DNA of 64,000 bases from Serratia surfactantfaciens (GCF_001642805.2 NZ_CP016948.1:1922001-1986000); one strand, 5' to 3'; shown: positions 44,263-54,269, counted from the first letter of the stretch. A program made the numbers and translations. The notes: generated from the letters alone by a model not told the origin.

Positions 44263-44277
44263 CTTAAACGTATTAAG
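44263..44277. promoter_or_regulatory. LysR-type binding site
   Basis: CTTAAACGTATTAAG is a palindrome with CTTAA/TTAAG arms around ACGTA, fitting the T-N11-A rule, 11 nt upstream of the LysR gene start and 82 nt before the hydrolase gene. Confidence 0.55.
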
Positions 44278-44358
44278 AAAGCCTCACGATAGTATTAGAC
44301 ACACTAGCAAGGCCGCCTGAAGATGCTTTCTGTATATATTCGCGGAGCAGAAATAACA

Positions 44359-45486
44359 ATGAGCATACTCAGATCGTTGTCACTGACTTACCGAAGCCTA
44401 AATATGTTGCTGACCCTCCTTGTGATGTCGGCATCACCCACACTGGCTGTATCGAAAGAAAATGAAATCTCCGCGCCGATAAAGCGAACAGACAGGTACA
44501 TTGTGCTTGCGGACGGAGGGCAACTCCATGTCAGGGAAGTCCGCCTGAAATCTGAAGGCAAGATACCGCAACCGCCTGTGCTGCTGATTCATGGCGCGCG
44601 GGTTCCCGGCCTCGCCTCTTTTGATTTGCCTGTCAAAGGCGGCTCTCTGGCGGCAGATCTGGCATTAGCAGGCTTTCGTGTGTACATCCTCGATCTGCGG
44701 GGGTATGGACTATCCAGCCGCCCGGCCGCGATGAATAGCCCTCCAGACCAATCGGCGCCGTTAATCCGCACTGCGGATGCCGTGACCGATATCGCTCACG
44801 CCGTGCAGGCTATTCAGGCGTGGAGCGGCGCCCCTCGCGTTAACCTCCTGGGATGGGCGACGGGAGGACACTGGGCGGGCGCTTATGCGGCCCAATACCC
44901 ACAGAATGTGGAACGACTGGTGCTCTATAACACGCTTTATGGCGGAACCACCCACCATCCGCGGCTGGGCCAGGGATCGCCGCTGGATGATCCTCAAAAC
45001 CCGGGACATTTCAACGCAGCCAAATTTGGTGGCTGGAACCTGAGCACGCGGGACAGTCTGTTTGTCGCCTGGGATAGCAGCATACCCGTGGCGGATAAAA
45101 CACAGTGGCGTGATGAAACAGTGAAACGCGCTTACGGCGATGCCGCACTGGCATCGGATAACACCTCGCAGCGCAGAACGCCACACAGTTTCAGGGCGCC
45201 GACAGGCGCCATGGCAGACAGCTTTGAGCTGGCGATGGGCAAAAAACAGTGGTCGGCAACCGCCTTAACCACCGTTCCCGTGTTGGTTATTCGCTCAGAA
45301 CGTGATTTTTGGAGCCGGCCTGAAGATATGGACGCCATCATGAAAGATGCCCCTTTAGCCGAAAAGCTGGTCATTCCTGAGGCGACACATTTTGTCCATC
45401 TCGATAGAGATAACGCCGGCAGACAACGTTTTCTTCAGAGCGTCGTCAGATTTCTGGCGCAACCCCAGTCCAAACACGGCGCTTAA
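44359..45486 (+). CDS. Exported alpha/beta hydrolase fold lacking the nucleophile serine
   Basis: A 375-aa protein with a hydrophobic N-terminal segment (LNMLLTLLVMSASPTLA, about residues 15-31) acting as signal peptide or anchor. The hydrolase fold shows LLIHGARVPG, LDLRGYG, the acid in RSERDFWSRPED and the histidine in ATHFVHLD. The nucleophile elbow reads GWATG, with Ala167 where Ser is expected, so the classical triad is broken. It may be a binding pseudoenzyme or use another residue. GGAG at fair distance supports the ATG at 44359. It is divergent from the LysR gene. Confidence 0.82.
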   Translation: MSILRSLSLTYRSLNMLLTLLVMSASPTLAVSKENEISAPIKRTDRYIVLADGGQLHVREVRLKSEGKIPQPPVLLIHGARVPGLASFDLPVKGGSLAADLALAGFRVYILDLRGYGLSSRPAAMNSPPDQSAPLIRTADAVTDIAHAVQAIQAWSGAPRVNLLGWATGGHWAGAYAAQYPQNVERLVLYNTLYGGTTHHPRLGQGSPLDDPQNPGHFNAAKFGGWNLSTRDSLFVAWDSSIPVADKTQWRDETVKRAYGDAALASDNTSQRRTPHSFRAPTGAMADSFELAMGKKQWSATALTTVPVLVIRSERDFWSRPEDMDAIMKDAPLAEKLVIPEATHFVHLDRDNAGRQRFLQSVVRFLAQPQSKHGA

Positions 45487-45785
45487 TCCTCCGGCAGGTC
45501 GACAATCACCAGCGTGCCTGCGCTGCCCGGCAACACGCGGTGCGGCACGCCGGCCGCGGCCTGATACAGCTGGCCGGCCCGCACTACCACCTCTTCCCCC
45601 GCCACCTGCAGCCGCAGGTGGCCGCTGATCACCAGCAATCCTTCGCTGTAATCATGCACTTCATCCTCAATGCTGCGCGCGTCCATACGCAGCACTTTGA
45701 TATTGGCCGCACCGACGCGGCCCAACACGCTTGAGCGCCAGGCCTCGGGCAGTTCGGCGGCCTGCAGATTTAAATCGAACAGCAT
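45483..45785 (-). CDS. Cupin-domain protein
   Basis: A 100-aa single cupin barrel. The conserved parts are HDYSEGLLVISGHLRLQV and AGQLYQAAAGVPHRVLPG, containing the usual His and Glu metal-ligand positions. The ATG at 45785 has GGAGG upstream. It overlaps the convergent hydrolase gene by 4 nt. The function is unknown. Confidence 0.8.
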   Translation of the reverse strand: MLFDLNLQAAELPEAWRSSVLGRVGAANIKVLRMDARSIEDEVHDYSEGLLVISGHLRLQVAGEEVVVRAGQLYQAAAGVPHRVLPGSAGTLVIVDLPED

Positions 45786-45903
45786 CGGAATCCTCCGGGT
45801 GCATGAAAAAACGCACTCTAGCCCGATCCCGCCCCGCAGGGAAAGACGCTTTGGTTGCAGGTTATGACCGTTGGTTCTGAGGCGAAACGCGCCAGACGGA
45901 CGC

Positions 45904-46691
<788 letters not shown>

Positions 46692-46698
<7 letters not shown>

Positions 46699-46721
46699 CC
46701 TGATCGCGTCAGTAACAATCC
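46692..46721 (-). promoter_or_regulatory. RAT site, BglG/LicT-family antiterminator target
   Basis: The minus strand reads GGATTGTTACTG at one end and CAGGCAAAACC at the other within 30 nt. These are the conserved halves of the ribonucleic antiterminator of bgl-type operons. Its last bases (AAAACC) are shared with the 5-prime arm of the terminator, as in the bgl and lic systems. No BglG-like protein is encoded in this window. Confidence 0.88.
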
Positions 46722-46809
46722 GTTTGTTGTCAGGTTATGGCGGCCAGAAATGAAATGCAATCCGCGTTGTGTGATGCACGCCGCAATTGCGGCGACGTCT
46801 TTTCGCGCC
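46722..46809 (-). promoter_or_regulatory. Probable yieK-like promoter region
   Basis: On the minus strand TTGCAT and TAACCT, 17 nt apart (about 46763-46735), form a plausible sigma-70 promoter just before the antiterminator site. A palindrome GCCGCAATTGCGGC at about 46784-46797 may belong to the end of kup. Confidence 0.4.
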
Positions 46810-48690
46810 CTACACCGGCACCCGGCGGCTGATCTCCACCACCTGATCGCTGGGCAGGTAGTAATAGTCCGTGACGTGCATGCCGTTGCGCACCATCAGC
46901 GCGAACAGATTGCGCTGCCAGGACGGTAGCCGGTCATCCGCCTCGCGGCGCACCACGGTTTCATGGCCGAGATAGTAGGTCGCTTCGTCGAAGTTCAGGC
47001 CGCATTTCTGCGCCTCGACGTGCTGCAAGAGTTGCGGAATGTTCGGCCGCTCCATAAAGCCATAGCTGGCCACGCCGCACCAAAAGCCCGGTGCCAGCTC
47101 ACGCATCACCAGGCGTTCGGCATTCGCTACCCGCGGCTCGTTGACGATGGCGATGGTCAGCGCCAGCACGTTGGCGTGCAGCGAACCGTTGCGCTTGACC
47201 TGCCATTTCATTACCGGCGGCGTGCCCTGCAGGCTGCGGGTCAGGAATACCGCTGTACCCGGCACGCGCGGTACGGATTCACGGCGGATTTTCGCCAGGA
47301 AATCCTCTATCGGTACCATCGTTTCGCCCAGAGTGCGCGCGGCCGCCAACACCCCGCGATGCCAGATCAGCATCACGGTATAGACCGCGGCCGCCAACAG
47401 CAGTGGGATATAACCGCCCTGCAGCACCTTGGTCAGGTTGGCCGTCAGGAAACTCAGATCGACCACGAAGAAACACCCCGCGACCAACAGGCTGGAGAGC
47501 AGCCCCCAGCGCCACACCTCGCGCATGGCGACGAACAGCAAGCCGGTGGTCATGATCATGGTCAGCGAGACGGCGATGCCGTAGGCGGCGGCCAGATTGT
47601 CCGACGATTTGAAGAACACCGTCAGGAACAGCGTCACCACCATCAGCAGCCAGTTGATGGCGCCGATGTAGATTTGCCCGTAGCTCTCCTCGGTAGTTTG
47701 CTTAACCCGCAGCCGCGGCAACCAACCCAGTTGGATCGCCTGTCGGGTCATGGAAAATGCGCCGCTGATGATCGCCTGGCTGGCGATGATCGTCGCCAGG
47801 GTGGCCAGGATCACCAGCGGGATCAGCAGCGCCGGCGGGCATAAACGGAAGAAGATGTTTTGCGTGACGTCGGCGCCGCTCAGGATCAGCGCGGCCTGCC
47901 CGGCGTAGTTGAGCAACAGACTGGGAAAAACGATGCCGAACCAGGCCAGCCAAATCGGCCGTTTGCCGAAATGCCCCATGTCGGCGTACAACGCCTCGGC
48001 ACCGGTGACGCACAGAAACACGCCGCCCAGCACCAGGAAACTGGTCAGCCCGTTGGAGAACAAAAAATGAATGCCGTACAGCGGATTCAGCGCCAACAGT
48101 ACCGCCGGGTGTTGAACAATGCCCCACACGCCCAGCGCCGCGATCGACAGGAACCACAGCGCCATGATCGGCCCGAACACGCGGCCGATGCGCGCGGTGC
48201 CCAGCGGCTGAATGGCGAACAGGCTGAGTAAAATCACCACCGCCGCTGGCAGAATATAGGGCTGCGACGCCGGCAGCACGATGTTCAGCCCCTCGAGGGC
48301 GGAGAGCACCGAGATGGCCGGCGTGATGGCGCCGTCGCCGTAAATCAGCGCCGCGCCGAACAGGCCGGCGAACAACACCAGCGGCCGGGACTTCTGCTTG
48401 CTGACCAGCAGCGACATCAGCGCCATGATGCCGCCCTCGCCGCGGTTGCCAATGCGCATGGCGAACATGGCGTATTTGAGCGAGGTGACGATCACCAGAG
48501 TCCAGAAAATCAGCGACAGCAGGCCGAGGATCACCGGCGCCGAAGGCGCATCGCCGGAGAGAAACAGCACGGTTTTCAAGGTGTACAGCGGGCTGGTGCC
48601 GATATCGCCGAACACCACGCCCAATGCGCCCAACGCCAATGGCGCCATCCCGCTCTTGTTCGCCCCTTCCGTATCATTGCCGACAGACAT
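46810..48690 (-). CDS. kup: KUP-family potassium uptake protein
   Basis: A 626-aa membrane protein with 12 predicted segments and a C-terminal cytoplasmic domain, of the KUP/HAK/KT family (E. coli Kup, 622 aa). Signatures are GVVFGDIGTSPLYTLK, GEGGIMALMSL, YGDGAITPAISVLSALEG and EALYADMGHFGK. It imports K+ with H+. The ATG at 48690 has AGGAG upstream and gives the family length. It differs noticeably from E. coli Kup, so it may be one of several Kup paralogs in this genome. Confidence 0.92.
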   Translation of the reverse strand: MSVGNDTEGANKSGMAPLALGALGVVFGDIGTSPLYTLKTVLFLSGDAPSAPVILGLLSLIFWTLVIVTSLKYAMFAMRIGNRGEGGIMALMSLLVSKQKSRPLVLFAGLFGAALIYGDGAITPAISVLSALEGLNIVLPASQPYILPAAVVILLSLFAIQPLGTARIGRVFGPIMALWFLSIAALGVWGIVQHPAVLLALNPLYGIHFLFSNGLTSFLVLGGVFLCVTGAEALYADMGHFGKRPIWLAWFGIVFPSLLLNYAGQAALILSGADVTQNIFFRLCPPALLIPLVILATLATIIASQAIISGAFSMTRQAIQLGWLPRLRVKQTTEESYGQIYIGAINWLLMVVTLFLTVFFKSSDNLAAAYGIAVSLTMIMTTGLLFVAMREVWRWGLLSSLLVAGCFFVVDLSFLTANLTKVLQGGYIPLLLAAAVYTVMLIWHRGVLAAARTLGETMVPIEDFLAKIRRESVPRVPGTAVFLTRSLQGTPPVMKWQVKRNGSLHANVLALTIAIVNEPRVANAERLVMRELAPGFWCGVASYGFMERPNIPQLLQHVEAQKCGLNFDEATYYLGHETVVRREADDRLPSWQRNLFALMVRNGMHVTDYYYLPSDQVVEISRRVPV

Positions 48691-48929
48691 CTGCTCGCTC
48701 CTTAGCGTTGCGCCGAGAGTTAAAATTATTGTCACTTTATTACCGTCGTGCCACTCGCTCAGCAGGATAAGCATAACCTAACCGTCATCTTCACGGGTTA
48801 CAGTATCGCGCGTTTGCGGCGCAGAAACCGCCGCCGGTGAGCAACGGTTGAGAAACGCCGCCGCAGGATGGTCTATAGTGCTTATGCGATTGTCACTTTC
48901 TTGTTTGCGCGCGCCGTGGGAGAAGTGAA

Positions 48930-50669
48930 ATGAACGTCCGGCTCAACACTCATGTTTCCGCCCGGCGCCTGCTGCCCAACGGCTGGGACGTCATCGCCTT
49001 TCCGCTGATCATCGGCCTGATCGCCATGATGGCTATCGGCCTGCACCAAACCCTGCAACCGCTCGCGACGCTGAAAACGCAGGCGGTATCGCTCGATCCC
49101 GCCAACCTGCCGGAATACGCCCTGCGCACCACGCTGCGCATGCTGGTGGCGATGGTGGCTGCGTTGGCGTTCTCGCTGGTCTACGGCACCCTGGCGGCCA
49201 AGAGCCGGCGTGCCGAGAAAGTACTGGTGCCGATCCTCGATATTCTGCAGTCGGTGCCGGTGCTCGGCTACATCTCCTTCACCGTGACCTTCTTCATCGC
49301 CCTGTTCCCTGGCCGGGTGCTGGGGGTCGAGTTGGCGGCAATGTTCGCCATCTTCACCAGCCAGGCGTGGAACATGACCTTCAGCTTCTATCAGTCGCTG
49401 CGGACCGTGCCGCGCGATTTGCAAGAAGTGGCGCGCGGTTTCCATCTCAGCCCGTGGCAACGCTTCTGGAAGCTGGACGCGCCGTTCGCCATGCCGGGCC
49501 TTATCTGGAACATGATGATGTCGATGTCCGGCGGCTGGTTCTTTATCGTGGCGTCGGAAGCGATCACCGTCGGTAACAACACCTTTACGTTGCCGGGTAT
49601 CGGCGCCTATCTCGCGCAGGCGATCCTCAGCAAGGATCTGCACGCCATCGGCTGGGTGTTGTTCACCATGACGGGGGTGATCCTGGCCTACGACCAGCTG
49701 CTGTTCCGGCCATTGGTGGCATGGGCGGATAAATTCCGCATGGAAACGACCCGCTCGGCGAGCGCCCCGACCTCCTGGCTGTTGAATCTGATGCGCCGCA
49801 CGCGCCTGATCCATCTGCTGCTGACGCCCCTGGGCGCGTTGCTGGCTAAAACCGCGCGCCTGAAACTGAGCCTGCCCGCCCGCTCGCCGCGCCGCACCGA
49901 CCCCGTCAAACGCCAACGGCGCTCGCGCGTTATCGACCGCTGCTGGAGCGCCATCGTGATCCTGGCGACGCTTGCTGTGGCCTGGCGCGTCATTCTGTAT
50001 GTGCAGACCGGCGTGACGCTCAATGACGTGGGCCAGGTGATGGTGCTGGGGTTTATCACGCTGCTGCGCGTGACCGTGCTGATCGCCCTGTCATCGCTGA
50101 TCTGGGTGCCGCTCGGCGTGCTGATCGGCCTGCGCCCGGCGTTGGCCGGGAAAATCCAGCCGATAGCCCAGTTTCTGGCTGCGTTTCCGGCCAACCTGCT
50201 GTTCCCGGTATTTGTCATCACCATCGTACATTTCCAACTGAATCCCGATATCTGGCTGTCGCCGCTGATCGTGCTCGGCACCCAGTGGTACATCCTGTTC
50301 AACGTGGTGGCGGGCGCCAGCGCACTGCCCAACGACTATCGCGAAGCCGCCGCCAACTTCCATATCCGCGGTTGGCAATGGTGGCGCCAGGTGATGCTGC
50401 CAGGCATTTTCCCCTATTACGTCACCGGCGCCATCACCGCCTCGGGCGGCGCCTGGAACGCCAGCATCGTGGCCGAGCTCGTGCAATGGGGCAGCACCCA
50501 GGTGAAAGCACACGGGCTGGGCGCTTACATCGCCGAAACCACCACCGCCGGCGATTTCCCCAAGATTATTTTAGGCATCGCCGTGATGTCGTTGTTCGTC
50601 ACGCTGTTCAACCGCTTGCTGTGGCGCCCGCTTTACGCCTATGCAGAATCCCGCTTCCGCATCGATTAA
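48930..50669 (+). CDS. ABC importer permease, tandem fused (NitT/TauT-type)
   Basis: A 579-aa inner-membrane permease consisting of two BPD_transp_1 units joined by a basic loop of about 60 residues (about 275-335). The EAA loops are EVARGFHLSPWQRFWKLDAPF (first half) and EAAANFHIRGWQWWRQVMLPG (second half). It belongs by eye to the nitrate/sulfonate/bicarbonate group. It is 12 nt before its ATPase gene. No periplasmic binding-protein gene is next to it, so the substrate is unknown. Confidence 0.87.
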   Translation: MNVRLNTHVSARRLLPNGWDVIAFPLIIGLIAMMAIGLHQTLQPLATLKTQAVSLDPANLPEYALRTTLRMLVAMVAALAFSLVYGTLAAKSRRAEKVLVPILDILQSVPVLGYISFTVTFFIALFPGRVLGVELAAMFAIFTSQAWNMTFSFYQSLRTVPRDLQEVARGFHLSPWQRFWKLDAPFAMPGLIWNMMMSMSGGWFFIVASEAITVGNNTFTLPGIGAYLAQAILSKDLHAIGWVLFTMTGVILAYDQLLFRPLVAWADKFRMETTRSASAPTSWLLNLMRRTRLIHLLLTPLGALLAKTARLKLSLPARSPRRTDPVKRQRRSRVIDRCWSAIVILATLAVAWRVILYVQTGVTLNDVGQVMVLGFITLLRVTVLIALSSLIWVPLGVLIGLRPALAGKIQPIAQFLAAFPANLLFPVFVITIVHFQLNPDIWLSPLIVLGTQWYILFNVVAGASALPNDYREAAANFHIRGWQWWRQVMLPGIFPYYVTGAITASGGAWNASIVAELVQWGSTQVKAHGLGAYIAETTTAGDFPKIILGIAVMSLFVTLFNRLLWRPLYAYAESRFRID

Positions 50670-50681
50670 GGAGCCGTTCAG

Positions 50682-52001
50682 ATGTCAGAACTCCACCCAA
50701 CGCAGACGGCCCGCACGCCCGGCGAGGAAATTTTAGCGGTCAACGCGGTCAGCCATGGTTATGACAAGGCGCACGGCGAGCTGCTGATCCTCGACGGCGT
50801 CAATTTGTCGCTGCGGGCGGGCGAGATCGTCGGGCTGCTGGGCCGATCCGGTTCAGGCAAATCGACGCTGCTGCGCATCATCGCTGGCCTGGTTACCCCC
50901 ACCGCCGGTGCGGTGAGCTATTTGGGGCGGCCGTTGAACGGCCCCGCCCAAGGCATCGCCATGGTATTTCAAACCTTTGCGCTGTTCCCCTGGCTTACGG
51001 TGCTGCAAAACGTCGAGGCCGGGCTGGAGGCGCTGGGCGTCGCCCCTGCCGAACGGCGCGCGCGGGCGCTGGCGGCCATCGACCTGATCGGCCTGGACGG
51101 CTTCGAAAACGCCTACCCGCGCGAACTCTCCGGCGGCATGCGGCAACGCGTGGGCTTTGCGCGCGCGTTGGTGGTGGACCCGACGCTGCTGCTGATGGAT
51201 GAGCCGTTCTCGGCGCTGGACGTATTGACCGCCGAAACGCTGCGTACCGACCTGCTGGACCTGTGGACCGAGGGACGGATGCCGATCAAATCGGTGCTGA
51301 TCGTCACGCACAATATCGAGGAGGCGGTTTTCATGTGCGATCGCATCCTGTTGCTCTCGTCCAACCCCGGCCGGGTGATCGCCGAAATCAAGGTGCCGTT
51401 CAGTCACCCGCGCAACCGGTTGGATCCGCAATTCCGCCGTCTGGTGGACGATGTGTACGCCAAGATGACCGCCCGCCCACATGACGGCAACGTCAAAAAA
51501 GGGCTGAAGCTCGGCACATGGCTGCCGCACGTCTCCACCAACCTGATCGCCGGCCTGATCGAAACGCTGGCCGCCGCGCCCTATTTCGGCCGCGCCGACA
51601 TGCCAGAGATCGCCCTTTCGCTGCATCTGGAGGTGGATGAACTGTTCCCCATCGCCGAAGTGCTGCAGTCGCTGGGCTTCGCCGACGTGCGTGAGGGCGA
51701 CATCTTCCTGACGCCGCCGGCGCGCGCTTTCGCCGATGGCGACGTCCAGGCGCGCAAAGTGCTGTTCGCGGAGCATCTGCTGCGCTATGTACCGCTGGCC
51801 GCGCTGATCAAAAACGTGCTGGACGAACGGCCGGGCCATCGCGCGCCGCGCGTGCGCTTCGAGCAGGAACTGGAGGACTCGCTGTCGGACAGCGCCGCCA
51901 AAGAGACGCTGGATACGGTCATCAACTGGGGCCGCTACGGCGAGATCTTCTCCTACAACGATCAAACGGCGTTCTTCAGCCTGGAGGACGTCGAGTTTTA
52001 A
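50682..52001 (+). CDS. ABC importer ATPase with C-terminal AAA-associated domain
   Basis: A 439-aa ATPase. Walker A is GRSGSGKST (about residues 53-61), the Q-loop VFQTFALFPW, the signature LSGGMRQRVGFARAL, Walker [13 protein letters not shown] and the switch His in IVTHNIEEA. The last 160 or so residues (from about 275) do not belong to the ABC domain and resemble the AAA-associated C-terminal domain found on some NitT/TauT ATPases, probably regulatory. AAGGAG lies before the ATG. It is co-transcribed with the tandem permease. Confidence 0.87.
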   Translation: MSELHPTQTARTPGEEILAVNAVSHGYDKAHGELLILDGVNLSLRAGEIVGLLGRSGSGKSTLLRIIAGLVTPTAGAVSYLGRPLNGPAQGIAMVFQTFALFPWLTVLQNVEAGLEALGVAPAERRARALAAIDLIGLDGFENAYPRELSGGMRQRVGFARALVVDPTLLLMDEPFSALDVLTAETLRTDLLDLWTEGRMPIKSVLIVTHNIEEAVFMCDRILLLSSNPGRVIAEIKVPFSHPRNRLDPQFRRLVDDVYAKMTARPHDGNVKKGLKLGTWLPHVSTNLIAGLIETLAAAPYFGRADMPEIALSLHLEVDELFPIAEVLQSLGFADVREGDIFLTPPARAFADGDVQARKVLFAEHLLRYVPLAALIKNVLDERPGHRAPRVRFEQELEDSLSDSAAKETLDTVINWGRYGEIFSYNDQTAFFSLEDVEF

Positions 52002-52009
52002 CCCGCTGA

Positions 52010-52025
52010 GCCCGCCCCGGCGGGC
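52010..52025 (+). terminator. Hairpin after the ABC importer genes
   Basis: GCCCGCC and GGCGGGC pair with a 2-nt loop, 9 nt after the stop codon. No T-tract follows. Confidence 0.5.
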
Positions 52026-52046
52026 ACTCATGCCCTGGAGCAAAAA

Positions 52047-52070
52047 ATATTCAACAAAACGGTTGAATAT
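52047..52070. promoter_or_regulatory. ArsR-type operator 1
   Basis: ATATTCAAC and GTTGAATAT form a perfect 9-bp inverted repeat with a 6-nt spacer. It lies 39 bp (centre to centre) upstream of a second, nearly identical palindrome. Confidence 0.8.
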
Positions 52071-52087
52071 TAGCCTTCCTGTTCTAT

Positions 52088-52107
52088 ATTCAACCATATG
52101 GTTGAAT
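52088..52107. promoter_or_regulatory. ArsR-type operator 2, over the start codon
   Basis: ATTCAACCATATGGTTGAAT is a perfect 20-bp palindrome that contains the ATG of the ArsR-like gene at its centre. Bound repressor would block both transcription and the gene start. Confidence 0.8.
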
Positions 52108-52445
52108 TATCTTCCTCTCAGCTGGACGCCATTTTTCATGCGCTGGCCGATCCGACCCGCCGCTCGATGTTGCGCGCGCTGGCCGGCGGCGAGCGCAGCA
52201 TCGGCGAACTGGCCGCGCCGTTGCAGATGTCGTTCGCCGGCGCCTCCAAGCACGTGAAAGCACTGGAACATGCGGGCCTGGTGCAACGCACCGTGCAGGG
52301 AAGAAACCATATCTGCCGGCTCGAACCCGAGCCTATGGCGCAGGCCATGCAATGGCTGCAAACCTATGAACATTTCTGGACTGAACGGCTGGATGCGCTC
52401 GAACAAGCGCTGCAGCAGCCCGAACAGCTTCCTCCCAAGGAGTGA
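52098..52445 (+). CDS. ArsR-family autorepressor (SdpR-like)
   Basis: A 115-aa winged-helix regulator: FHALADPTRRSMLRAL, then the recognition helix region MSFAGASKHVKALEHAGLV. It has no metal-binding cysteines, so it is not a metal sensor. It is of the group paired with AHSA1-type proteins. The gene carries operators at 52047-52070 and 52088-52107, so autoregulation is very likely. The stop lies 3 nt before the next start. No separate ribosome site is visible, as the start lies within the palindrome. Confidence 0.9.
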   Translation: MVELSSSQLDAIFHALADPTRRSMLRALAGGERSIGELAAPLQMSFAGASKHVKALEHAGLVQRTVQGRNHICRLEPEPMAQAMQWLQTYEHFWTERLDALEQALQQPEQLPPKE

Positions 52446-52448
52446 ACC

Positions 52449-52982
52449 ATGAATGATTACGGCATGATTATCGAACCCGGCACGCTGCGCATCCAGCGGC
52501 TGCTGCCCGGCCCCATCGAACGGGTGTGGGCCTACCTGACCGAATCCGACAAGCGCGCCACCTGGCTGGCGGCCGGTGCCATGAAGTTGGAAAACGGCGC
52601 GCCGCTGGAGCTGGAGTTTCGCAACTCCGATCTCGCGGGCGAGCACGAACAACCGCCGGCCAAGTACAAACAGCACGGCGGCTGCGTCAGCAACCGCGGC
52701 CACATCACCTGCCTGTTCCCGCCGCGCCTGTTAAGCTTTACCTGGGCGGAACAGGATCAAGGGCGTCCTTCCGAAGTGACCTTTGAACTGACGGAGCAAG
52801 GAAACGCAGTGCTGCTGACGGTGACCCACCGGCGGTTGGCTAACCGCGACGAAATGCTCAGCGTCGCCGGCGGCTGGCATACCCATCTGGATATCCTGCT
52901 GGATCGCCTGCACGATCGCGCGCCGCAACCGTTCTGGAGCACCCATGCCCGGCTGGAAGAAGAGTACCGCGCCCGCCTGTAA
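52449..52982 (+). CDS. SRPBCC/AHSA1-family protein
   Basis: A 177-aa protein of the START/Bet v1-like (SRPBCC) fold, AHSA1 subgroup. It opens with IQRLLPGPIERVWAYLTESDKRATWLAAGAM, typical of the group, and has the later motif FTWAEQD. These proteins bind small hydrophobic ligands; the ligand is unknown. It is tightly coupled to the ArsR gene, and AAGGAG lies at the end of that gene. Its stop codon abuts the stop of the convergent zntB. Confidence 0.88.
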   Translation: MNDYGMIIEPGTLRIQRLLPGPIERVWAYLTESDKRATWLAAGAMKLENGAPLELEFRNSDLAGEHEQPPAKYKQHGGCVSNRGHITCLFPPRLLSFTWAEQDQGRPSEVTFELTEQGNAVLLTVTHRRLANRDEMLSVAGGWHTHLDILLDRLHDRAPQPFWSTHARLEEEYRARL

Positions 52983-54011
52983 TTAGCTCTCGTCCCTGCG
53001 CCTGAACGCCAGATAGCCGGCGATCAGCGTGAAACTGCCGACCAGCAACACCAGCAGGATAAACCCGTGGTGATTGCTGGCCAGCGGGATCCCCCCGACG
53101 TTCATGCCGAAGAAACCGGCGACAATATTGATCGGCAGCGCCAGCACGGTGATCACCGTCAGGGTATAGAGCGTGCGGTTATTCTGCTCCATCAGCTTGG
53201 CGCCCAGCTCTTCCTGCAGCAGCCGGATGCGTTCGGTCAAACTGGCGAGATCGTTCAACACCACGGTGAACTCTTCGGTGAACTGCCGCAGATCCTGCAC
53301 CACCTCACGGCTCAGCCAAGTCGGTGGCCGGTTCAAGAGGCGAAACAACGCAGCCGGCTCCGGCGCCAACAGGCGCTGAAAGCGCAACAGCATGCGGCGC
53401 ATGCGCCCCAGCTCGGTGCGGTTGCGCTTGACGCGGTGAGTCAGCAAACGATCCTCGATGGTATCGACATACTGGTTGGCCTGCCGCACCACCTGCTCCA
53501 ACACCTCCTCCTGCTCTTCCAGCAGATGCGCCAGCAGTTCGGTTGACGACGCCAGCTGCAGCGTCGTCAGGCGGCCAAGCAGCCTTTCGATCAGCCGCAC
53601 CGGTTTGTGACGCACGGTCACCACCAGCCCGCGGCAGCAATACAGCCACAGCGTCGCCGTTTCCGGGTTGCTGTCCTCGGGGTGAAAGATCACGTCGTTG
53701 AGCACGGCGAACAGATCGTCCCCCTGGCGTTCAATGCGTGTGGTGTGGGATCCGTGGCGAATTTCGTGAAAGAAAAAATCGGAAATGGCGAAATGGTTTT
53801 TCAGCCACTTCTCCGCCGCCGCGTGATTGAGATTCAGGTGCAGCCAAACAAAACCGTCGCCGGGCGGCAATGTCTGATAGGCCTGACAAACCTGCTGCGA
53901 GTTAAGACGCGCCGGCGGTTTGCCGGAGCGAAATAGGTGGCCGTAGATCAACCCGGTCACTTCATCATCGAAATCCAGCTTGTGCATCTTTTCCGTTAAC
54001 CTTTGCGCCAT
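52983..54011 (-). CDS. zntB: CorA-family transporter ZntB
   Basis: A 342-aa CorA-superfamily protein with a long cytoplasmic N-domain and two C-terminal membrane segments. The pore motif is FFGMNVGGIPLA, with GMN and the GGIP that distinguishes ZntB from CorA (MPEL). It moves Zn2+ across the inner membrane. The ATG at 54011 is preferred, next to a GTG one codon earlier; a GGAAAGG site precedes it. Confidence 0.87.
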   Translation of the reverse strand: MAQRLTEKMHKLDFDDEVTGLIYGHLFRSGKPPARLNSQQVCQAYQTLPPGDGFVWLHLNLNHAAAEKWLKNHFAISDFFFHEIRHGSHTTRIERQGDDLFAVLNDVIFHPEDSNPETATLWLYCCRGLVVTVRHKPVRLIERLLGRLTTLQLASSTELLAHLLEEQEEVLEQVVRQANQYVDTIEDRLLTHRVKRNRTELGRMRRMLLRFQRLLAPEPAALFRLLNRPPTWLSREVVQDLRQFTEEFTVVLNDLASLTERIRLLQEELGAKLMEQNNRTLYTLTVITVLALPINIVAGFFGMNVGGIPLASNHHGFILLVLLVGSFTLIAGYLAFRRRDES

Positions 54012-54269
54012 CACGCCCTTTCCTGCCTATTGCCGTTAACCCAAAACGTCACCCGCTGTTATAGCAATCTTTATCTGCCAACGTTAATGATTTTCAGTGT
54101 TCCTGATGATTAATATTTTCGTCATAAAAACGTCATTTACATTCAAAATAGTTTTCACTTCTGGCCCGTTCAGCGCCGGCACAATGGCGAAATGAATATA
54201 GCGACTGATACCCTCCATCATGCAAGACACATTCATTTAAGGAACACGAACAATAAGGAGATAGCGACA
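54012..54269. other. AT-rich divergent intergenic region
   Basis: Promoter region of zntB and the GH18-like gene. It is AT-rich and contains no gene with family likeness. Confidence 0.4.
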
